Origin: Neelides folsomi
Lineage: Eukaryota > Arthropoda > Collembola > Neelipleona > Neelidae
Reading direction: 5' to 3'
Assembly (NCBI GenBank): GCA_034687125.1
Contig: JAQGBZ010000042.1
Span: forward strand, 1-64,000
Length of the DNA stretch: 64,000 nt
Positions 13,101 through 25,018 of this stretch are shown in pieces. Numbering within the stretch: position 1 is the stretch's first letter; each line of letters begins with the position of its first letter. Position numbers and translations under genes: made by a program. Under the pieces are notes generated by a model. That model did not search any database, had not been told where the DNA came from, and saw only the letters and a list, made by a program, of their open reading frames with translations.

Positions 13101-14690
13101 AATTTGATCATTATTTTTATCACTTACGATCACTTGATTGGATATTTGACTTGTTTCGAAATTTGACTCATTATTTGGATCCACAATTGAACACTCGTTA
13201 TTTTCGGGATTTGAGGGGTAAGAGTAAGAAGGAACTGGGAAATGAAGATTCCTATGTGGAACCGGATTCTCGACTGTCTGAACTATTTCTCCGTTGCTGG
13301 TCTTCTCCACAAGGGATGGGTGGAGATGAACCAAAAAATGTTTTTCCAGAAGGGGTCGAGTGGCGAACACTTCATTGCACGTTGGGTCTGGACATTGGTT
13401 CGTTTTGAAGTGCATAGCCAGGTGAGCTTCATAACCAGGTTTGTTGAGAAGGAGAGCGTCGCAAATTGGGCAAACCTTCCCAGACACTGCTTCTTTATTT
13501 TCCAAAACGCCAGATTCGCAATTATGTTTCATGATTAAATGATCGTTAGATGGTTCGTAATTAATTGGAACGAAATTATGACTCGGAAAATCGATTAGGT
13601 TTGGATGTGAAAGTTGTGGCCGTGGAGCGTAATTATAATTCGGAATAATGTGGACAAAATTCTGCGGCAGGTTCCCATTCAACATAAAATTATTAAATTG
13701 TGGACCCCTTCCGTAATCACCTTCAAACTGATTGTGAGGAAAATCGTATGAAATTCGTTGTCGTTTGGACAAAGGTTCATAAACAACGTCCTTGTCGGGA
13801 TTATTTTCTAAATGCTCTTTCTCCGCTTGAGCTGCAACGATTTTATGCCCTATTACATTTTTACGCCTAATTGGCTCAAAAGTTTTTTCTTTTAAACTAG
13901 AAATGTAATTATTATGTCTAATTTTGGCATGGATTGTGAGCATCTGTAATGTCTTGTACTTTTTCTTACAATTTGGACAGATGAAGTTTTTATGTCTAAA
14001 GTTGGAGCTTTGATTCGAGTGGACTGGAAGGTGTGAAATGAGCGAAGTCGGATAATTGAAAGTTTTATAGCACTTTCCACGCGTGAACACAATGAGCATC
14101 CCCAACCGTTTGGCTTAATCCCGAATTGTCTTCACTTCTATCCTCGGAATTTGTATCTTGAGGGTCCGGGACGTTTAAATTTGGATCTCTTTGACTGAAA
14201 AGATCTCCAGCTCCAGAACCTCCACATGATCTTTCAGGGTGGGAAGAGTGGGACTGAGCAAGAGAACCGCCAGGCTCAGATTCATGTACAGGAATGAACT
14301 CTATGCTGCAATTCTCATTCATCCCTGGTCGTCTTGGGGTAGTTCATGGGACTGGTTATGGGAGGTTGAGAGGAGAGGAAATCTGGCCCTGATGAATAAT
14401 GCATTTTATCGTATTGATTGGATTTACAAGAATTATATGCATCGTATTGATCATCTTCTAATATACCTGAATTGGAAGGATAGCCATGGTTGTAAAAGTC
14501 CATTTTCTTCCGTGGTCGTCGGCTAGGATTTGAATCTTTTGAAGGGTTCGAATGAACATGGGTCGAAGGATCAAATGGTTTTGGTGTCTCCTTGTCTGCC
14601 CTTGGTCCTCCCGCTTTCTTAGGGTTTATAAGCGGCGGTTGTGGTGTGGACACGTCGACTCCATTCACTTGTGGCTCCTCTACTGGTGCC
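10172..14690 (-). CDS. large C2H2 zinc-finger protein with polyglutamine tract
   Basis: The terminal exon (11,359-10,172) joins in phase 0 across a 322-bp intron to a long exon whose donor is at 11,681. The coding sequence continues upstream to an acceptor at 14,691. C2H2-like fingers are spread through the protein. One pair lies near the start of the long frame (14,060-13,890). A C-P-I-C finger and a C-x4-C finger follow (13,480-13,340), then a C-R-G-C variant (12,620-12,560). Two more regions lie in the last exon (C-N-F-C at 10,690; C-N-I-C and C-P-V-K-G-C near 10,350-10,220). A Gln/His-rich tract with mixed CAA/CAG codons lies at about 10,830-11,060. The likely role is a nuclear DNA- or RNA-binding regulator. 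The 5' exons were not found. The frame shifts by one base near 14,318 and again near 14,090 with no visible splice sites, so the upstream part is provisional. Confidence 0.75.
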
Positions 14691-14699
14691 CTAATATTA

Positions 14700-15905
14700 G
14701 AAAAATAGTAAAAATAAGTCAAATGAAAGGAATACGTCAGTTTAGTAGATTATGAAAATTATAAACGAATATAATGTACAAGACCTTCATAATTAAGAAA
14801 AGATAAAGCTCTTGTTCAAAGTTTACATACCCATTAATGACTCATTTAAATTTTTGAATATGTGGCCTCGGGTCTGGGGGGATTGATATTATCTTTTGAG
14901 TGCTATATTTATTTATTTGGTATCGAGGCTGGGGTATAAATCAGGAATGTGTGTTACTGGATACAATGTTGATAAGTATTGATAATGATTGGACTACAGA
15001 AACAGGGGTTATCTTATAAGCTCTTCCTTCTTTGATTTAATTTTACGAGACGTTTCCAATCAAATATGGAATGGCAAACAAGAGCTGTATTTGTAAGTCC
15101 GTGTAATTAAAGTATAAATAAAGGCATTTAATAAGTCGTGGCATATTTTCATTTGTTTGCCAACTTTGAGACAAGTGAAAACGAATGTTAATTTCATCTA
15201 TTATTTAGTTATTGGTAATTAAACCTGTTGAGATGTACATTATTAAATAGTACTAAATATGATGCAATGGTTTTAGTTGTTGAAGGCATGAGCTAACATG
15301 TTTTTCTGCCTCACATTGGGCAGAAAATTTAGAAAGTCATTGACTTTTGAAATCGGACTTATTTTGTAGTTTTCTAAGCGGAACTCTAATCGAAAATTGT
15401 TTAATATTAATGAAAAATTAAAATGAAATGAAAAAAATTGTTGACTATTTTCAACTTCCTCTTAAAATTCTAAGAAGAGAAGGGACTTAAAATACGACAC
15501 TTATTATTTAATGGCTCTAAATTCACAAAGATCCAATGTTGTATAGAAGTTAGGAAAGAAAAATGTCATCATTGCCTTTAATTCCGATCTTGATGGTCAA
15601 TACATTCACTACAAACTTATCAGTATATTAATCAAAATAATGTTATAAATCTGAATATCGGTATCAATATAATACGAATCTTAATGTTAGATTCACTTAT
15701 GAAATACAAAATACCGAAATAGACAAAACATATTTTAATATTCACAAGATAGTTTAAATTTTAATTTAAAAATGACTGGGAGTCAGATAACTCATATTAA
15801 ATATTTAAAGGGCAATTTATGAACCCTCAGATGGTCATTTTCAAAGATAATGATTTATGCTTTGCGATTTCACATTCTAATGCAATGAGTTGATGAGCAG
15901 GGATG
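14700..15905. other. no gene recognised
   Basis: AT-rich sequence upstream of the zinc-finger gene. It probably holds its intron and possibly an upstream exon, but none could be placed with confidence. Confidence 0.4.
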
Positions 15906-15908
15906 TAT

Positions 15909-16790
15909 TCAGTCTTCTTTTCGTGCAATATTGTGCATTGTAACACAAGTGGCGATGACATTTACGGTGTCCTCGGGGCTCAAGTGTAGATAATCCAAAC
16001 ATAGAAACCGCATTTTGAGAATTTCGTAACATTCAACCTTTTGTCTTCCCCGTTTGTGAGCCGTGTTGAATCGAACTTCTCTGGGGTCATTGATGTTAAT
16101 TCTAATTAGAGGTATCAACCATTCCCTTGATCCGTTAGCAGAATCACCAAGAATTTCAACGTTTGGAAAGGGAGGCCCAACCATTGTCAAATGCGGCTGC
16201 GAGATTTGAGTTTCTTAGCACTCTCGAATCATGGATACTTCCTGGTCATCGAGCATCAAGGTAATAGAACATCATGTCCAAGTCACAAATCATCATACAA
16301 TTTAAAGAGTGATTCCCGTGCCGATCAACATAATTTTCCTCGTGAACCCTTGGGCTAATGATTTTAATGAGAGTACTGTCCACACAACCAGCAACTGATG
16401 GAAAACCGCACATTCTATAAAATTTTTCTGCATCCCTCATCTGACTGCCATCGTACAATTTCAGCAAACGTCCTCACAATTGTACCAATTACTCTCTTTA
16501 ATGTCCTACAAACGGTTGACTTGTCAATTCCATGTGAATCTCCAATTAGATGATATGAACCTTTATTTCCCATCCAATGTAAAGTTGTCAGCAATCGTTG
16601 TAACGGTGAAAGGGCAAAATTCTAAGTTGTTTCATGTTGAATAAGATGTCCGATTCTCGACAATACAATTTCTACTTCATCACGATTCAATTGAAAACGT
16701 TCACGAAAATCGAACTCTGGCAAATCGTAGTTTGATCTAACGCGATGGATTTTCTTTTGTCTCACTCGCTCAATCTCATCATCCTCATTA
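15909..16790 (-). mobile_element. dead HARBI1/PIF-Harbinger-type transposase
   Basis: Minus-strand pieces align in order with a HARBI1-like nuclease (DDE_Tnp_4). An N-terminal region has A-L-S-P-L-Q-R-L-L-T-T-L and D-K-S-T-V-C-R-T (about 16,780-16,500). Next is the G-F-P-S-V-A-G-C-V-D-S-T motif with the first Asp (about 16,410-16,370). Then come H-D-S-R-V-L-R-N-S and a G-D-S-A motif with the second Asp (about 16,135). The last acidic residue sits in K-V-E-C-Y-E near 16,040. There is a TAG after H-E-T-T near 16,625 and a TGA where A-R-W-P-G is normal (about 16,245). At least two frame changes are present. The copy is inactive. Confidence 0.8.
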
Positions 16791-16799
16791 TTAAAATTA

Positions 16800-17483
16800 A
16801 TAAAATTTAAAACTTTATCACATTATATAATGTTTAATATGATGTATTGCATTGTATAAATCAAACCTTTCGCTGTGTTGAATAGAGTAGAGACGATGAT
16901 AAGGTAATTGAATATTAAAGTTAACTTTTAATGAGATTTTAAGGTTAAAATTTAAAATATTAAATTTGACAAAATCTGCAAAGTATGGATTATACTTTGA
17001 AAAATAATTGAAAAAGTAAAAAGTTAGTTTTAAAAGTACTTGTTTCGGTGCAACGAAAGCCTTTACTTTTTTATTTTTGCATTTTACCAAAAGTTACTAT
17101 TTACTTCTTACAATCGGTGGAACGATTTTTGAAATTATTTCCAAATAACAAGTAAAAAGCTAGCCCGATGAGCCCCTGAATTGGTGTGTTGAATAATAAT
17201 TTCATAGCTGCGTTAATTGTTTTATTTTTACAAATTTAATTCAAATTTAACTAATTGTATCTCTTTCAATTTAATTTTGAATTACTAAAAATTACTATTA
17301 TATTCGTGATATCCGCTATCAATTTAGTAAGAAAAACTATTTTAATTACTTACATTAATTGAGAAATTCCCGTAAGCTTGATTTTATCTTCTGTTGCAAT
17401 GATAACATTTATAAGACGTAAGACGACATCAATTGTTAAGTGAGAAATAAAATGGAAAGTGAAAATTGACGAAAAAATTCACT
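16800..17483. other. no gene recognised
   Basis: AT-rich sequence. The open frame at 17,090-16,818 on the minus strand is Lys/Asn/Phe-rich from base composition alone and shows no domain. Confidence 0.5.
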
Positions 17484-17700
17484 GGCCCAAACGCGGGGCC
17501 AGTCCATATTTTAGAAGGAATTTGTGTGGCCCACAAGTGTTACCATACCATATTTTGGAAAGATTTTATATGGCCCATGTGTTGCGCCAGGCCAGAATCT
17601 TGTATATTTAATAGTGACCAGGGTCCAGCCCAGAATTTGGAAGATTATTAGCGGCCCCATTGTGGGGTCAGACCAAATTAAAGGGTTAAATTTCTCCTCG
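17484..17700. repeat. degenerate 44-bp tandem repeat
   Basis: Units begin with GGCCC at 17,484, 17,528 and 17,572, giving a 44-bp period. Less regular units start at about 17,616 and 17,653. Each unit has the form GGCCCA, then CCA..CCA, then a TTTGGAA-like stretch. The open frames on both strands across it are a by-product of the repeat. Confidence 0.65.
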
Positions 17701-18742
17701 ATTTTTTGAATGAATGACCCCAACTTGTAAAATTTGTCGTCTAGTCTTGGCGTCACATTTGTTCCATGTATCCATTTTAACAAATAGATGTCTGAATACT
17801 TAAATTAGTTAGGTTAAAAAATATAATGCTGTAATTAATAATAAACACATTTTATTTGTTAAATGAATTAAGAATCAAGAAAGTGAAGTAAACGAGAGGA
17901 AAATATTGGGAGAAGTTCGTTGACCCAAGTGAAAGCAATATTTAGCGCAAAGTTAAGGAAAGAATCATTTCCCCATTCGAATCCCCAAATTTCCAAAATA
18001 CTGAAATTTCAGTAGTTTTAGTTTCTGAATAGCTTTCAGAAAATACCACGTGGAAAATCAGATTATATCCACTAGTCGGTGAGTAGGTTTCTAAAAGTAC
18101 TGATTTATCCACTACAATAGGTGAATAGATTTCTAAAACTATTGATTTTTCTACTACCGTTAATTATTGGAATCTGGGGGTTTATTTATGAAACCATGCT
18201 AAGTAATTTTTGTGTTAACACGTTGATAACTTTTCTGCACAAATTTCTGTGGGTTTGCCGTGTTATCTCGCTGTTAAGTCTGTTTCTCTCGTGTTGATGA
18301 AATTGGTGGAAATTCAATTATTATGGTTTCTACAAGTGGCGTTGAACTTGTTAATTGAAGGGAACATTAGATAAAAAGGTTGTCAACTGTCAACCAAGCT
18401 AACTTTGTAAGCTGCATGAATGTGGAAATTTCAATTTATTTGATAATTCACTTCCTAATGGTACATTTGGTTTAATCTCATTTTAGCACAAGTTGATATT
18501 TGGTTGGGAATTGGGGACTTTGGGGAGAATTTTCTCCCGAAAGTTGTTACTGTTTCATTTGCAATGGAAGAAACAATCTGGGTAACCAATTTATCATTCT
18601 TGCCCTCTCCTTACTTTATTCCACCCAAATTTCTACTGACTTTTCTACTTTTATTTCATTTTATGGCACTGAATTGAATGGAATTGAAAATCAAATTATG
18701 AAAAATGATTTTAGAGAGAAAAAATTTCATGATGCTATAAGG
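17701..18742. repeat. intergenic stretch holding a diverged copy of the 2-kb inverted-repeat family
   Basis: Around 17,990-18,050 there is a segment homologous to the reverse complement of about 2,015-2,075 (shared core ACTGAAATTTCAGTAGTTT). Two further tandem-like pieces with TTTCTAAAA and TCCACTA follow to about 18,165. The rest is AT-rich with no gene seen. Confidence 0.5.
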
Positions 18743-19129
18743 TGGGACTGACTAAAGTGCCACCCTTTGCCACCCCCTATTTTTATTGTACGAAAATGAC
18801 CTCCTGACCCCCTTGACCTCCTTGACCTACTGATCACGAAAACACTTTGCCATCCCCGGGTATTTTCACCCGTTTCGGAGTTACGGACCAAAAACCGGAG
18901 ACACGCCCACTAAAACTCCCCTTTTCACAGGCCACCCCCATGTAACTTTTTAATGAGCCTTGCCACCCCCGGTTTTTATTACATGAAAAGGACCGCCTTG
19001 ACCTCCTGAACAAGAAAACATTTTGCCACCTCCGGGTATTATCACCCATTTCGGAGTTACAGTCCGAAAAACAATAACCACGTTTTGGTCCGTATAATAA
19101 TATTTGGGGGTGGCAGATTAGTCAGTCCC
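18743..19129. mobile_element. 387-bp GC-rich MITE with 8-bp target duplication
   Basis: The element is bounded by the direct repeat CTATAAGG (18,735-18,742 and 19,130-19,137). Its inverted ends are TGGGACTGACTAA on the left and TTAGTCAGTCCC on the right, extending into a GCCACCC motif. Inside, a unit of about 110 bp occurs twice (about 18,770-18,895 and 18,961-19,075). It contains GCCACCCCC, a TTTTTATT stretch, TTGACCTCCT and CATTTCGGAGTTAC-like sequence. The element is much richer in G+C than its surroundings and encodes nothing. An 8-bp duplication fits hAT-related MITEs. Confidence 0.8.
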
Positions 19130-19462
19130 CTATAAGGTTGATCTAATCCACCTCCATCGTATTATTCTTATCTTTATTCCGGACTAACGCCACATAACAA
19201 ATGATATTTAGGTAATAGTTTAGCGACATTAAAGAGACCCTTCGACTATATGATGATTGCGTACGCGCCTTTAATATTTATGCTAGATCAGAAATCAGAA
19301 GTGAGAAGAACTGAAGCAAAAAGCATATAAAGCAAATGCATATAAAGCAAAAAGTCGAAAAGCTACCAAGATAGGCATGCATGCATCTGAATTTAAGTTA
19401 CTGTGAGCGACAGTGTAGATCACTTGTCCCATAAAAATTAATCCTAATTATTATTAAAGACA

Positions 19463-20976
19463 ATGGATATCAATTTGGCCAATATGTCATCAACATCAAT
19501 TGATTTCTTACCAGCTTTTAAGGCCATTGGCCATAGCCTCAAAAAGTAAGGATTTAAACTTTATTTTATATATCTATTTTAATTTAATATATTAATTCAT
19601 TTACGGTTAATTTACTTTTTGTATTAAAGTTCATCATACAAAAGATTCTTTCGGAAGCCAAATGTCGCTGACGCTGCACAACAATACGGTATGTACAATT
19701 TTAAACTAATTTAATGGAAGGAGTCATTGAAGTGTTTTTAAAGAAATTATAATAAAATTTTTATATCTTAGAGGCATTGAGTCTCGAATTGGCAAGAGAA
19801 GGACAACGCGAATTCTCAGCTGTTTGTTCGATTGAGGCGGCCAAGTGTCAAGAAAATCTCCAGAATCCAGCACAACAAGCGAGCTTGTATGTCAAAGCAG
19901 CTCGAAATTATATTTTGGAACATGAAGAAGATGTTTATTTTACTGCTGGTAAAGAAAAACTCAAGAATCACTTCAGACGCGGTCATTTAGAAGTGAGTAA
20001 CAAAAATTATTCATTTGCATTCATATCAGCATAAATAAATAATTCTGCTTCATTATTCATTATAAATATACTCTAAATTAGTAAAGGTAAATAATAGATA
20101 GTATATAGTTAAAAACAACATTAATAAAATATAATTTATTTTAGCAAGCGATGCAGTGTCTGGATAAAGCAGTAAAAATCTATGTATCTCTTCAAAATTT
20201 TGGATTAGCTATTTTGCTTTTACTTGAGGTTCGTCGAAAAACAATGAAATTATGTCCAATATAAAATATACATATCTTTATTTATTAATTTAGGTATATC
20301 GGCCTTTTATTACGAGATGAGATTAATTAAAAAATTAAAAACCATTATTTGATCATAGATGGGAAAACAACAAGCACGAGAAAAATATCACAGCGAAGCT
20401 CTGAAACATTACAAATTGGCTTTAGTGTTAGCAAAGGAGAATTTCACATTGGGTGATCAATTTGTCATCCTCCAACTTGTCATCACTTGCAAAGTGAAGC
20501 TGACTGAATATGATAACGTACTGAAAACAATCAATGATTTCTTGGATCTGACAAAAGAGAAAAAGGAAGAGATCTCTGATCAACTTTATGATAACATCAT
20601 TGAAAAGTAATTAAATACTCTTCAGATTAAAATATAATATTTGTTGTATATACATTTTAATATTAAAAGTACAATTATATTTCTAAGTATTATCTTTAAT
20701 TTTAGGTTTGAGATCATGCGAGTTTGTCTTAGTCTCATCTTGCGTACAAATACTTCAAATGTCTGTGATCATCTTTATCCCGAAACAAAATCTGATAATA
20801 CGATGGAAGAGATGAGTCGAAGAGAAAAGAATCTGATTTTGCTCAAATCTCTCGTCATTGCAGTAAATAATTCTTCACTGGCTGAACTTCACCATGTCAG
20901 AAATAATCTTATTTCTATAATGGACGAAGCCATGTTTGATTTATTTGATGTTTTGATTCATATTGTAAACTCTTGA
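19463..20976 (+). CDS. F8A: 40-kDa huntingtin-associated protein (HAP40 / F8A)
   Basis: Six exons (19,463-19,545; 19,630-19,688; 19,772-19,992; 20,145-20,228; 20,359-20,606; 20,706-20,976) join in consistent phases with GT-AG introns of 73-152 bp. They give 321 residues. The N-terminal part has the family signature R-F-F-R-K-P-N-V-A-D-A. Predicted alpha-helical TPR-like repeats follow, such as the E-A-L-K-H-Y-K-L-A-L segment. The C-terminal part (L-I-L-L-K-S-L-V-I-A) matches the HAP40 end. In animals HAP40 binds tightly to huntingtin and has been linked to Rab5 and endosome motility. The length is close to the family norm (about 370 in mammals, which carry a proline-rich insert absent here). 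The gene converges on ANAPC4. An AATAAA lies at 21,090. Confidence 0.87.
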
Positions 20977-21549
20977 ATTCTATGCATTTCTATTTAAGTA
21001 AAGTGCTTTTATTATAAAAATATAATGTTTCAAGTGATCACCAGCATATAGAATTTGAAATTTACAAATTTTAATTATCTAGAAATATTAATAAACTATT
21101 TTATTTGCTTTATTTCTCTCATTCCATTTTTATTACATTATTATTAACCTTCATGGAATGTATTTTGAAACCTAAACGTGGTTAGTTGATTAGCTTTCAA
21201 CCTCGTAGCTCCGCCCTGGCGATTTCAAGGGCCTGGCGATAATTAGACAATATGCTAAATAATATGCAATGTGACTAATAAATAAATAAATACATTCTAT
21301 GATTTGAGTGCTTGTGAACTAATCAAAATGCAAGAATATGATCATCGTCTTAATGTTTTTAGGGAAATTAAAGGTGAAATGATTGGCACGATATTACTTT
21401 ATTAACTTTACGGCCCCCGAATGGTTTTTAAAATCATAGAATATTGATCAAATAAAATTAAACAATTGTTTGTTCCTAATCTTTAACATTTAAAATTCTC
21501 GCTTAATAAAAATTTTCAAAAAATGCTTAAAGTTAAATTCTTAATTGTT
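20977..21549. other. convergent 3' intergenic region
   Basis: This segment lies between the stop of HAP40 and the stop of ANAPC4 and holds both 3' UTRs. A plus-strand AATAAA at 21,090-21,095 is a plausible polyadenylation signal for HAP40. I see nothing else. Confidence 0.6.
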
Positions 21550-24185
21550 TTACTCATCATCACCATCATCTTCAAGTGAAGAATCTGAAAGGTCGTGTTC
21601 CATATCGAGCAGGAGGAGAGAGCGATTATCATCAGCAGACAAAGCTCCAACTTTCCTTGCTCCACTCACAGCCAACTTCTTCGGGCAGAAATTGTCTATT
21701 GGAAGGATGTAGTCAATATAAGGAGAATTCGTCGGCCCCGGTTTGAAAACATCCAATGGAATCATAATTGTGATCGTATTGGGAATATTTTGTCCTTCTG
21801 AACTCAATGCGACTTCTTTTCCCAAAGACACAGTTTGTGGGAGTGGGACTTGGCAAATGATCGTTCGCCCGAATTCTTGATCTGCTCGCTTTTCTTCCGA
21901 ATCATACGATAAAAGTGTCAAATACGAATCGGTAAAGAAATGGAGGGAAACGATATTTCGGGAAAATGCCAACCGTGTGGATTTAATTCTAGGCAAATCT
22001 TTTTCAGAAAAATTAATTTCAAATAAATAAGTGGATTCTGCATCCCATTTAAGATAAACATAAGTGACGTTTTCTGTTTTGCTTAAAAGAAACCCCGTAT
22101 GACGTCCCTTGGATTCCCCTTGCATTATCGAGGTGTGATCTTCAATGGGGATATTCACCAGTGGATAAGTATGAGCTTCCGATCTCATTGAGGACAATGC
22201 GGGGATGATTAAAAGATCTTCAATTAATAAACTCATCCTTGGAATGATATTACTCAAAAGGCGCTTCACACGAATTCGATGGAAATCTAACAAAATGTTA
22301 TGGTTCTTTTTTTTCTTTCCCCGATTCTCCAAAAAGAGATAAAGTTGATTGAAATCTTTCCATTTCTCCAATGGTTCAATTGGTTCTTTGATATTTTCAA
22401 ATCCCGTTTTGATCTCTTGAGAAGCGAAGGAAAGCTTTCGACGGATTGACCCCGGAGGTGAAGAAACTTTGTCACCGGTTGAAGCCCGACGTGCAATTTT
22501 TTTCATTTTGCTTAAATTGGTCATGAAGGTGGCTTTGGTGAGTTTGTGTAGACGGGATCCACGAGAAGGCCGAGGATTTTTAGGCCCAGCTCTTTTCACT
22601 CCCATGGCTCGATACCGAAGAAGGAAATGCCAAACGGAAGGATTGTATTTGTAACGAAGAAATCGAATAACTTTCTCAGTTTCTGAATCCTCTTCAATAA
22701 AATCAGGAGCTTCGTGGGTGTTAATTGAATGGATAGTATTTATAATCAAATGCATAAAATGTTTAAATACGTCTATAAACGTATGAGTGAGGCTCTGAAG
22801 TTCAAGAGCAGCAAGGTACAAATAGCACAGTGATTTGTGCAAACACAATCCTGTCCCACGTCCATCTTTAGATTTAGAAATCTGCTTAAGAAATCCATTA
22901 ATCTCATTAAGATCCGAGATCATGAACACAAGGGCACATTTGGTAGTTCTTAAATGATCAGTGATGGCTGTTGCAGCTGCAGAGAGGGAATTCAATTTCT
23001 TTTTAGCTTCTTTTTCTCTCCCGTTGCTTCCGAGGAAAAGTTCCAGCTCTACTTCTAAAGCTCCGGTGAGGAGGAGATCGAGATAGTCGGCAAAAACATC
23101 TTTGGAAATTCGGTCTCCGCCGTAGGTGAGATACAACTTGTAGATTTCTCCTATCTTGGCCCATTGCTCATTGATCCCACTTAACTCTGACTGAACCAAG
23201 GTCCAATTCTTAAGGAAGAAAAAATATTTGAAGCCCATTGGACCAACGATGGGAGCAAGTCGAGGAAATACACGGTTTTCAACGTGGGTAAAAGCAAAGG
23301 TTACTTCGGACTCTTTGATTTGGTCAACGATGTATTGGAATGAGCGGAGATCAGGGCGGGAGTCGACTTGGATTATTTCTGATTTCCCTTTTCCTGGGAC
23401 TTTGGTGCAGGTGATGAAGAGAAAACCCCCGGTGTAGGAAAAGACAACTCCTCTTAATGTTCCGACGAGGAGAATTGACAATTTACTTTCTAGTCTTGTG
23501 AGCTTTAAATCATTTTTTAGCTGATGTTGATGTCTTGGCTGACTGTTGAAGATCTATATAAAAAAATTTAATTATCTATAAATATTAAATAATAATTGCA
23601 ATGTATTTAATTTATATTGAGTTGGTCATTATTAAAATAACATCTTACCTCACTCATCGGTAAATCATAATCGGACAGACACCAATTTAAAGATGAAATC
23701 TTATATGAAATTTCATGAGTATGAACAAGTCCTCCACCTTCAACATCCAAAATTGAGATGGTTCGTCCTATGAGCAAAAGAATAAGATTAGTTTACAAAA
23801 ACTATTCTCACATTCAGTTTTGTACCAAGAAGGAAAAAATCTTTAGTGAAACATAATTAAATTCATTATTTAAAAATTGTATCTCATACTTGAAGAAGTG
23901 ACAACTGCAATGAAGATTCCTTCTGGATGCCAAGTCATTATGACTGGAATTTCCGTTAGCGCTGACATTTTCTTGTCCAAAAACCCCGTCGTCCATACTC
24001 GCTGCCAAGATAATCTGTGCAAGGCAATCTCACCTATATAAAAATTTAGCTTTGTTTTAATTGTGTCTAACTCGAATGATTAAAATTTTACATTTTGAGT
24101 TCCCAATGGCCAAAAGATCCATTTTCGGCGACCATGATAAAATAACAATATCCTCCGCTGTTTGTCTTGCTTCAATAACTTTCAT
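21550..24185 (-). CDS. ANAPC4: anaphase-promoting complex subunit 4
   Basis: Four exons (24,185-24,092; 24,033-23,890; 23,767-23,649; 23,553-21,550) join in phases 1, 1 and 0 and give 786 residues, close to human APC4 (808). The N-terminus starts a WD40-type propeller (I-L-S-W-S-P-K-M-D-L-L-A-I, then L-H-R-L-S-W-Q-R-V-W and M-T-W-H-P-E-G). The large last exon carries the APC4-specific helical region, with an acidic E-A-P-D-F-I segment. The C-terminal section matches the APC4 end, finishing in L-L-L-L-D-M-E-H-D and an acidic tail. APC4 is a platform subunit of the APC/C ubiquitin ligase that triggers anaphase and mitotic exit. The ATG at 24,185 is the first in a good frame and lies just before the conserved propeller start. 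Confidence 0.9.
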
Positions 24186-24189
24186 TTTG

Positions 24190-25018
24190 TAATTTTAAAG
24201 GAACAAATATAATAATTTAATTTATTCTTTTTAAACTATACACAATGACAAACATTGAAATTAAGATAGTTAAATTCCTTCATTTTTGTTAAGAAAAAAA
24301 GATCATTGATGAAAATATGAAAAGAATGAAGATGAAGAGAAATAAATTGAATTTGAATCGAGGAGTTCTCGCAAAAGGTAGATTCAACTCCTTTCGGAGT
24401 CATGCAACATTTCCGTTACGGCTGTTATATTCTATCTCGTGCGTTCCAATTGAAGTGAATTTAACTAAACGTTCATTGAGCATTTTTCTAACAAGCTACT
24501 AAAAAAATGACAATAACAATAAATTAACTTATGAAGAGATTAGTTTATTAAAGGATATTTTACAGTTTACATTAAAGTAAGCCAATTTTGAGGATTGTAA
24601 TTTTATCAAGCGATGTATGCCATATAAAGATATCTTTTTATTCATAATCATCATTGAGAACATTTTAATAAGACATCACCAATTCACAGACATTATTTTC
24701 ATTATCTACTGTTTCGGAGAGTGGAGAATAAAGGAGATAACAATAGAATTTGATCATGGTTTTTTAGATATTTTTAATAAATGGGGATTTTTTATATTTG
24801 CAATTAATAATCATTGTGTTAATTTGTTAAAAGCGAATGTTTGGCTGGAACTTGACGGCTGTTTCGACAAAGTCTCTTACTACATGTGGATGCTTGCTTC
24901 CATCAACAAACACGATTGTTTTTCCTTCGAAAAAATAAAAAAAAATTGTTTTCAACTTTTCAATATTAAAATCAAATCAAAAGAGTAAAGTACGTAAAAT
25001 ATTTATCAATGTTGTTTC
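24190..25018. other. intergenic region, no gene recognised
   Basis: This segment lies between the 5' end of ANAPC4 and the 3' end of AK8. It should hold the ANAPC4 promoter and AK8 3' UTR. A 123-codon plus-strand frame (24,617-24,988) has protein-like length, but I saw no domain or splice support for it. Confidence 0.5.

Noticed and set aside
24617-24988. 123-residue plus-strand frame between ANAPC4 and AK8
   Set aside because: Tempting by length, but rich in Ile/Phe/Asn/Lys from base composition, with no domain and no splice or promoter support.
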